Positions 58,154-64,000 of a stretch of DNA of 64,000 bases are shown in pieces. Below the pieces are notes generated by a model, which searched no databases, was not told the DNA's origin, and saw only the letters and a list, made by a program, of their open reading frames with translations. The position numbers were made by a program, and so were the translations under genes. This DNA comes from DASRWT01 sp963748485 (lineage in GTDB: Bacteria > Methylomirabilota > Methylomirabilia > Rokubacteriales > CSP1-6): assembly GCA_963748485.1 (NCBI GenBank), contig CAVVJF010000011.1, forward strand, positions 682,001-746,000, read 5' to 3'. How positions within the stretch are numbered: the first letter of the stretch is position 1; the number at the start of each line of letters is the position of its first letter.

Positions 58154-59573
58154 ATGAATCTGGCCCGCCTCGGCGAGGACAACCTGGCGAAGTTCGGCGA
58201 GTACGTGGCGCTGCACTTCGAGGGCCGCGACATCACCAACGTCGACCAGGCCCGCGCCGCCGCCCGCATCGCCTCGGCCCTCCGGCGGCTCGGCGTCCAG
58301 CCGGGTGATCGGGTCGTCGTCATGCTGCCGAACTGCCGCGAGGTCATCCAGAGCTACGGGGGGATCTGGCGGGCGGGCGGCGTGATCGTGCCGGTGATCT
58401 TCCTGCTCGGGGCCGAGGAGGTCGCCCACATCGTGGGCCATTCCGAGGCCAAGGTCGTCATCACCTCCTCGGACATGCTCTGGAAGGTCGAGGCGCAGAT
58501 CGGAGTACTGCCGCTTTGAGACCGTCGAGCGGAGCGACGACGACATCGCCGTCATCCTCTACACGTCGGGGACGACGGGACGCCCCAAGGGCGTCGCGCT
58601 GTCCCACGGGAATCTCGGCGCCAACGCCCGGTCCGCCGCCTTGCTGTTCGAGCTGGACCGCGAGGACTGGGGCGTCGCGGTGCTCCCCCTCTCCCACTCC
58701 TACGGCCTCACCCTCATGAACGCCGGGAACATCCTCGGCACCCGCGCCGTGCTGCTCCGCTGGTTCAATCCGGAAGACGTGCTGCGCACCATCCAGGCCT
58801 TTCGCGCCACCGCGATGTCGGGCGTGCCGACGATGTTCGTGTACCTCCTGAACTACCCCGAGGCCGGACGCTACGACACCTCGTCCATGCGCGTGTGGGG
58901 GTCGGGCGCGGCGCCACTGCCCGTCGAGATCGTCGAGCCCTTCGAGAAGAAGTTCGGTGGCAAGCTGATGGAAGGCTACGGGCTGACCGAGGCGGCGCCG
59001 GTGGTGTCCGCGCACCGGCTGTCAGGCGTGCGCAAGCTCGGCTCGGTGGGCCAGCCGATTCCGGGGTCCAGGTCAGCATCCAGGACGACGCCGACCGCGT
59101 GCTGCCGGCAGGCGAGCTCGGCGAGGTGTGCGTGAAGGGCGACAACGTCATGCTCGGCTATTACCGCGATCCGGAGGAGACGGCGCGGACCATTCGCGGG
59201 GGGTGGCTACACACCGGCGACGTGGGCCGGCTCGACGCCGACGGGTTCCTCTACATCGTGGAGCGCAAGAAGGATCTGATCATCCGCGGCGGCTTCAATA
59301 TTTACCCGCGTGAGGTGGAGGAGGTCCTCTATGCCTTCCCGCACACCGCCGAGGCGGCGGTGATCGGCATGCCCGACCCCCTCATGGGGGGAGGACGTGC
59401 TCGCTTTCGTGGTTCTCCGCGACGGCGCGACGGCGACGGAGGCGGAGGTGATAGCGTTCTGCAAGACCCGCCTCGCCCGCTACAAGTGTCCGAAGCAGGT
59501 GCGCTTCGTCGGCACCTTGCCCAAGAGTCCTGTCGGGAAGATTCTCCGCAAAGAGCTCCGCACACAGGTGTGA
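58154..59573 (+). pseudogene. Acyl-CoA ligase, damaged by frameshifts and an internal loss
   Basis: From ATG 58154, the frame runs to SSDMLWKVEAQIG and ends near 58519. The AMP-binding part resumes in another frame with DDIAVILYTSGTTGRPKG. Two more frame changes follow, at about 59070 (PIPG to VQVSIQDDA) and 59388 (extra G in GGGGGG). The end is PKSPVGKILRKELRTQV. About 30-40 residues expected between the first two blocks are missing, so one break looks like a deletion. An intact paralogue follows. This may be a real pseudogene or a poor assembly spot. Confidence 0.75.
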
Positions 59574-59582
59574 GGGGGGGCC

Positions 59583-61376
59583 ATGACTCAAGACACCCTG
59601 ACCAAAATGTTCTGGAACCGGGTCGAGCGCAGCGGCGGCAATCCCGCCCAGCAGGCCAAGCGCGACGGCGTCTGGAAGACGCTGACGTGGAAGGAGGTCG
59701 GCGAGGCGGTGAGCGAGCTCGCCGCGGGCCTCGTCTCCCTTGGCCGAAAGAAGGGCGACACGGTGGGCATCCTCTCGGCCAGCCGCGCGGAGTGGGTACA
59801 GGCGGACTTCGCCATCTTCACGGCGGGGTGCGTGACCATCCCCATCTACCCGACCTATCCGCCCGACCTCATCCAGTACATCGTCAATGACGCGGGCGTC
59901 AAGACCCTCATCGTCGAGGACCCTGGCCAGCTCGCCAAGGTGCTCGAGGTGCAGGGCAAGATGGACGGGCTCGAGCAGATCGTGGTGATCCAGGGCCACG
60001 AGGGCAAGGAGCCCTTGCCTCGCATCATGACGTGGGACTCTCTGCGGCGCCTTGGGCGTGAGAAGCACGAGTCCCTGAAGGGTGAGCTTGCGAACCGCGT
60101 CGCCGATGGCCGGCCCGCGGACATCGCGACCATCGTCTATACCTCGGGCACCACCGGCCCGCCCAAGGGCGTAGTGCAGACCCACGGCAATCACATGGCG
60201 GCGCTGGACGCCGCCGCCCAGACCACGACCATCGCCGAGGGCGACGTCCATCTCCTCTTCTTGCCGCTCGCGCACTCCTTCGCGCGGCTCGAGTCCTTCA
60301 TCGGAATCCATCGGGGGCTCACCACTGCCTTCGCGGAGAACATCGACAAGCTGCGCGACAACCTCCCCGAGACGCGCCCGCACTTCATCTGCAGCGTGCC
60401 GCGCGTGTTCGAGAAGGTGTACGCCGGCGTGCTCGCCAAGGCGGAGGCGGGCTCGCCGCTCAAGAAGAAGATCTTCCACTGGGCGGTCGGAGTGGGGAAG
60501 GAGATCTCCCGGCTCAAGCAGGCCGGTAAGCCCATTCCGGGCGGGCTCGCCTTCAAGGGGCGCCTTGCCAACAAGCTCGTCTTCTCGAAGATGCACGCGG
60601 CGCTCGGCGGCCGCCTGCGCTTCGCGGTGTCGGGCGGGGCGCCGCTGTCGCGCGAGATCGCCGAGTTTTTCCACGCGGCCGGGATTCTCATCCTGGAGGG
60701 GTACGGTCTCACCGAGACCTGCCCGGTGCTCACCAACAATCGCGAGGACCGCTTCAAATTCGGCTCGGTCGGCCTGCCGCTGCCCTCGGTGGAGGTCAAG
60801 CTTGCGCCCGACGGGGAGATCCTCGGCCGGGGCCGCAACATCGCCCAGGGCTACTTCAAGAAGCCGGAGGCCACCGCGGAGGTGTTCCTCTCCGACGGCT
60901 GGTTCGCCACCGGCGACATCGGCCGCATCGACGAGGACGGCTTCATCTTCATCACGGATCGGAAGAAGGACCTCATCGTCACCGCGGGCGGCATGAACAT
61001 CGCCCCTCAGAACATCGAAAACCTCCTCAAGGGCGATCCGTTCATCAGCCAGGTGATGGTGTACGGCGACCGCCGGCCCTATCCGGTGGCGCTGATCACC
61101 ATCAACCCGGAGGAGCTGCTCAAGACGGCCAAGGCGGAGGGCATCCTCGACCAGGACCCCGCCTCCCTCGTTCGGAATCCCAAGATCGTCGAGCGAGTCT
61201 CCCGCATCGTCGAGGAACGGAACGCGGAGCTGCAGTCCTACGCGAAGATCAAGAAGTTCACGATTCTTCCCGACGACTTCACCGTCGAGAACGGCTTCCT
61301 GACCCCGACGTTGAAGGTGAAGCGCAAGGTCATCCGTGACAAGTACCAGGACGCCATCGACCAGCTCTACCGCTGA
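59583..61376 (+). CDS. Long-chain fatty acid-CoA ligase (AMP-forming)
   Basis: 597 residues from ATG 59583. AMP-binding motif IVYTSGTTGPPKGV, the later GYGLTETCPVL and DGWFATGDIGRIDEDGF are family hallmarks. Length matches FadD15-type long-chain ligases. It activates fatty acids with ATP and CoA, providing acyl-CoA for beta-oxidation and PHA. No signal or membrane segments. Confidence 0.93.
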   Translation: MTQDTLTKMFWNRVERSGGNPAQQAKRDGVWKTLTWKEVGEAVSELAAGLVSLGRKKGDTVGILSASRAEWVQADFAIFTAGCVTIPIYPTYPPDLIQYIVNDAGVKTLIVEDPGQLAKVLEVQGKMDGLEQIVVIQGHEGKEPLPRIMTWDSLRRLGREKHESLKGELANRVADGRPADIATIVYTSGTTGPPKGVVQTHGNHMAALDAAAQTTTIAEGDVHLLFLPLAHSFARLESFIGIHRGLTTAFAENIDKLRDNLPETRPHFICSVPRVFEKVYAGVLAKAEAGSPLKKKIFHWAVGVGKEISRLKQAGKPIPGGLAFKGRLANKLVFSKMHAALGGRLRFAVSGGAPLSREIAEFFHAAGILILEGYGLTETCPVLTNNREDRFKFGSVGLPLPSVEVKLAPDGEILGRGRNIAQGYFKKPEATAEVFLSDGWFATGDIGRIDEDGFIFITDRKKDLIVTAGGMNIAPQNIENLLKGDPFISQVMVYGDRRPYPVALITINPEELLKTAKAEGILDQDPASLVRNPKIVERVSRIVEERNAELQSYAKIKKFTILPDDFTVENGFLTPTLKVKRKVIRDKYQDAIDQLYR

Positions 61377-61379
61377 CCG

Positions 61380-62141
61380 ATGAGCGACGCGTTCCGTCTC
61401 GACGGCAAGGTGGCCATCGTCACCGGCGCCAGCCGCGGGTTGGGGCGCGCGATGGCGCTGGCCCTCGCGGAAGCGGGGGCCGACGTGGCGGTGGCCGCCC
61501 GCACCGCCGGCGAGATCGAGGAGACCGCGCATCTGGTGGAGAAGGGAGGGCGGCGGGCGCTCGCCGTCCGCACCGATGTGGCCGAGTACGCCCAGGTCGA
61601 GGCCCTCGTCGCCCGCACCGTCGACGCGCTCGGCGGCCTCGACATCATCGTCAACAACTCCGGCATCGCGGCGGTGCGCCCCGTGCTCGAGATGCCGCCG
61701 GAGGAGTTCGTCCGCATCATTTACGTTAACCTGATCGGGGTCTTCAACGGGTGCCGGGCGGCGGCGCCGCGGCTCACCTCCCAGAAGTCGGGCAAGGTCA
61801 TCAACATGGCTTCGGTGCTGGGCACGGCCGGCCTCGCCGGCTACTCGGCCTACGCCGCCTCCAAGGGCGGCGTCATCGCCTTCACCAAGGCCCTCGCCGT
61901 CGAGTGGGCGCGGTACGACGTGCAGGTCAACGCCATCGCGCCGGGGTGGTTCGTGACCGACATGAACGCGATGGCCTTCGCGGACCCCAAGGTCCGCGAC
62001 CGGCTGCTGCGGGACGTCCCCATGCGGCGGACAGGGGAGCTCGCCGAGATCGGACCGCTCGCGGTGTACCTCGCCGGTCCCGCCTCGTCTTACATGACCG
62101 GGCAGACCATTTTTCTCGACGGCGGCCACACCGCCGCGTAG
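61380..62141 (+). CDS. Short-chain dehydrogenase/reductase
   Basis: 253 residues from ATG 61380, 3 bp after the ligase. TGASRGLGRAM, VNNSGIAAV (Ser instead of Ala in NNAG), MASVLG and YAASK, ending YMTGQTIFLDGGHTA. Classical NAD(P) SDR, likely a hydroxyacyl-CoA dehydrogenase or gluconate-5-dehydrogenase type. Confidence 0.88.
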   Translation: MSDAFRLDGKVAIVTGASRGLGRAMALALAEAGADVAVAARTAGEIEETAHLVEKGGRRALAVRTDVAEYAQVEALVARTVDALGGLDIIVNNSGIAAVRPVLEMPPEEFVRIIYVNLIGVFNGCRAAAPRLTSQKSGKVINMASVLGTAGLAGYSAYAASKGGVIAFTKALAVEWARYDVQVNAIAPGWFVTDMNAMAFADPKVRDRLLRDVPMRRTGELAEIGPLAVYLAGPASSYMTGQTIFLDGGHTAA

Positions 62142-62165
62142 CCGGTCGGCGTATACTGGCTGCCC

Positions 62166-62192
62166 ATGCCGACCCTCGAGGCTCTTCGATGA
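62166..62192 (+). CDS. Possible 8-residue leader ORF of the GNAT gene
   Basis: ATG 62166 encodes MPTLEALR and stops at TGA 62190-62192, which overlaps the GNAT ATG (ATGA). A TATACT box (62152-62157) lies 8 bp before it, so a leaderless transcript could start here and couple translation to GNAT. No matching -35 box was found. Confidence 0.35.
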   Translation: MPTLEALR

Positions 62193-62770
62193 CGTCCCCG
62201 CGGGCGCGGACGGCCCGCGTGTATCCCCATACCGTCGCGCTGCGGGACGGGACGACGGTGAGCCTGCGCCTCATGACCGCGGCCGACGCCGGGCGCATCG
62301 CCGCCTTCGCGCGAAGCTTGCCCGAGGACGACTTGCTCTTTCTCCGCACCGACATCACCGATCCCAGCGCGGTGGCACTGTGGGTGAAGAACCTCGAGGC
62401 GGGCCTCGCCACCACAGTGATCGCCGAGGCGAGCGGCGAGACGGTGGGCTATGCCTCGCTGGTCCAGAACCGCGTGGCGTGGCAGCGGCACCTGGGCGAG
62501 ATCCGCACCCAGGTGGGTCCGTCGCATCGCTCGCGGGGCCTGGGCCGCGCGCTCGCCGGCGAGATCTTCGCCATCGGCCGGGAGCGGGGGCTGCGGAAGA
62601 TCGTGGCCCAGATGACCACGGATCAGAAGGGGGCGCTGGCCACCTTCGAGCGGCTCGGCTTCAAGCCGGAAGCGCTCCTGCAGGACTTCGTGGTGGACCA
62701 CGCGGGCCGCACACGCGACCTGGTGGTCATGGCCTACGACGTCACGGGGCTGACCGAGTTCGTGGAATAG
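62189..62770 (+). CDS. GNAT-family acetyltransferase
   Basis: 193 residues from ATG 62189. The acetyl-CoA loop is VGPSHRSRGLGRAL (about residue 110) and the later TTDQKGALATFERLGF. The N-terminal segment YPHTVALRDGTTVSLRLM is typical of the large Rv-like acetyltransferase group. Substrate unknown. Confidence 0.82.
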   Translation: MTSPRARTARVYPHTVALRDGTTVSLRLMTAADAGRIAAFARSLPEDDLLFLRTDITDPSAVALWVKNLEAGLATTVIAEASGETVGYASLVQNRVAWQRHLGEIRTQVGPSHRSRGLGRALAGEIFAIGRERGLRKIVAQMTTDQKGALATFERLGFKPEALLQDFVVDHAGRTRDLVVMAYDVTGLTEFVE

Positions 62771-62794
62771 CAGGGCCGCAGAGGAGGGCTTTCC

Positions 62795-63223
62795 ATGGCT
62801 TCACCCGGCACACCCCCCGGCATGAACCCCGACGAGCTCCGCCAGATGTGGGAGACGGGCTCGCGCTCGCTCCTCGAAGGCTTCCGCCAGGCCCAGGAGT
62901 TCTGGAACAATGCCGCGCGCAGCTGGGGCGAGGTCGCGGGCGCGTGGACGAGCCAGCTGCCCCGCTCCGCCCCCGGGCTCGCCGCGCCCGGCCTCTCCGC
63001 CGACGGCGCGGCCGCCCTGCGCGAGCTGCACGAGGCGGCCTTCGCGGCGGGCCAGGCCTGGATGCGCCTGCCCTTCGCCCTCGCCACCGGCGCCTCGCCC
63101 ACCGAGCTCTCCGAGGCCATCGCGCGCCTGACCCAGGCGCAAGGCAAGGCCTACAAGCTCTGGATGGACGCGCTCGTCCGCGCGGGCGAGACGCTGCGCG
63201 CGGGCGGCAGTCCCCGGGCCTGA
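62795..63223 (+). CDS. PhaE/phasin-like protein
   Basis: 142 residues; GAGGAGG 13-18 bp upstream. Its N-terminal ELRQMWETGSRSLLEGFRQA and LTQAQGKAYKLWMDALVRAG resemble the Trp-rich PhaE-like protein 8 kb upstream. It is predicted helical without signal. A second granule-associated or synthase-activating protein is possible. Confidence 0.6.
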   Translation: MASPGTPPGMNPDELRQMWETGSRSLLEGFRQAQEFWNNAARSWGEVAGAWTSQLPRSAPGLAAPGLSADGAAALRELHEAAFAAGQAWMRLPFALATGASPTELSEAIARLTQAQGKAYKLWMDALVRAGETLRAGGSPRA

Positions 63224-63233
63224 CGCGGAACCG

Positions 63234-64000
63234 ATGGCACCGCGCCGCGTCCATGGCAGCACCGTCGTCATCACCGGCGCCACCAGCGGCATCGGCCGCG
63301 AGACGGCGCGCGAGTTCGCCCGGGCGGGGGCGCGGGTGGTCGCGGCGGGGCGCCGCGAGGACCGCCTGCGGGAGCTCGTGACCGAGATCGAAGGGCAGGG
63401 CGGCGAGGCGCTCGCGGTACCGACCGACGTGGCGAACGGGGGTCAAGTGGAGGAGCTCATCGCGCGCGCGGTCGATCGCTTCGGCGCGGTGGACACCCTC
63501 GTCAACAACGCGGGGGTGGGGATGGCCGCGCGCTTCGAGGCGCAGTCGATCGAGGACTTCCGCCGCGTCATGGAGGTGAACTTCTGGGGCGCGGTGGTCG
63601 CCTGCAAGGCGGTCCTGCCCCGGATGCGCGCGCAACCGCTGGGCGGGCTCATCATCAACATCGCGTCGATCATGGGCAAGCGCGGTCTCCCCTTCGAGAC
63701 CGCCTACTGCGCCAGCAAGTTCGCCCTCGCGGGCTTCTCGGAGGCTCTCCGCACCGAGGTGATGGCGCAGGGGATCGACGTGAGCACGATCTTTCCCGGC
63801 GCCGTCGAGTCGGAGATCTGGGAGACCACCGACAACCAAACCGGACTGGACCTGGCGACCCTGCTACCCAAGCTTCCCGCGTGCGACCTCGCCCGCGTCA
63901 TCGTCGAGGACGCGCGCGTGCCCCAGCCCGAGATCGTGATGGCGCTCGACGCGCAGGTGGTGGGCCTGCTCAACACGGTGGCCCCAGGAATCATGGACTT
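63234..64000 (+). CDS. Short-chain dehydrogenase/reductase (3' end outside the window)
   Basis: ATG 63234, open to the right edge (at least 255 residues). TGATSGIGRETAR, LVNNAGVGM, ASIMGKRGLPFETAYCASK (Tyr-Cys-Ala-Ser-Lys), GAVESEIWETTDN. Classical SDR of the DltE/YqjQ type acting on fatty acyl or retinol-like substrates. Incomplete. Confidence 0.85.
   Translation, partial: MAPRRVHGSTVVITGATSGIGRETAREFARAGARVVAAGRREDRLRELVTEIEGQGGEALAVPTDVANGGQVEELIARAVDRFGAVDTLVNNAGVGMAARFEAQSIEDFRRVMEVNFWGAVVACKAVLPRMRAQPLGGLIINIASIMGKRGLPFETAYCASKFALAGFSEALRTEVMAQGIDVSTIFPGAVESEIWETTDNQTGLDLATLLPKLPACDLARVIVEDARVPQPEIVMALDAQVVGLLNTVAPGIMD

Noticed and set aside
59382..62129. 915-codon open frame on the minus strand
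   Set aside because: It is an antisense shadow of the acyl-CoA ligase and SDR genes in GC-rich DNA; its product is His/Arg/Asp-rich without motifs.

Overview
The window is a GC-rich, densely coded bacterial chromosome segment. Most genes are on the + strand, and many overlap by 4 bp (GTGA or ATGA), which implies long translationally coupled operons. The combination of gene order (nrnA-truB-ribF-rpsO-pnp beside a purine operon), many luciferase-like oxidoreductases, SDR and acyl-CoA genes, a class III PHA synthase and an EtfD-like Fe-S protein resembles uncultured soil bacteria of the Rokubacteria/Methylomirabilota type. That placement is an inference from gene content, not a computed assignment.

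Region 1 (1-6.2 kb) is the end of a translation/RNA cluster: partial nrnA, truB, ribF, rpsO (with its own promoter), pnp and an M16 protease. Region 2 (6.2-18.4 kb) is a nearly complete IMP operon, purB-C-S-Q-L-F-M-N-H-[MerR/TPR protein]-D. Region 3 (18.4-24.3 kb) continues with a TsaC-like protein, mobA, an unknown conserved protein, thiI, two tiny ORFs, rpiB, glyA and nrdR. Region 4 (24.3-32.2 kb) holds a frameshifted minus-strand unknown gene, a 12-residue lysine-rich micro-ORF with its own promoter, a pyrE-like PRTase, a frameshifted tsaB, rimI, two c-type cytochromes, an EtfD-like membrane Fe-S oxidoreductase and a DUF1232 protein.

Region 5 (32.2-38.9 kb) is a probable catabolic block: SDR, pirin, LLM monooxygenase, cupin, 2-hydroxyacid dehydrogenase, second LLM enzyme, amidohydrolase and RidA-like protein. 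Region 6 (38.9-42.9 kb) contains the most striking item, an AhpD/carboxymuconolactone decarboxylase-like gene with an in-frame TGA exactly where the second redox cysteine of a CxxC motif belongs, followed by a SECIS-like hairpin. This is a candidate CxxU selenoprotein. Ku follows, its 3' end overlapped by a 32-residue single zinc-finger ORF, then small basic or secreted proteins.

Region 7 (42.9-50.4 kb) has a hydratase, SDR, enoyl-CoA hydratase, Nudix enzyme, FecR-like protein, frameshifted pilin, SppA, LLM enzyme and two tandem PilZ proteins. Region 8 (50.4-64 kb) is a fatty-acid/PHA region: TetR regulator, enoyl-CoA hydratase, SDR, SCP2, a perfect 28-bp inverted repeat, phaC, phaE-like, a MaoC/PhaJ-like hydratase, phaB, phaR, phasin, M48 protease, two acyl-CoA ligases (one damaged), SDRs, a GNAT and a second PhaE/phasin-like protein.

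Seven genes between 24 and 60 kb carry about eleven apparent single-base frameshifts, several in homopolymers, while the first 24 kb has none. Consensus error is the simplest explanation for most, but only reads can decide. No tRNA, rRNA, CRISPR array, transposase or phage gene was seen.
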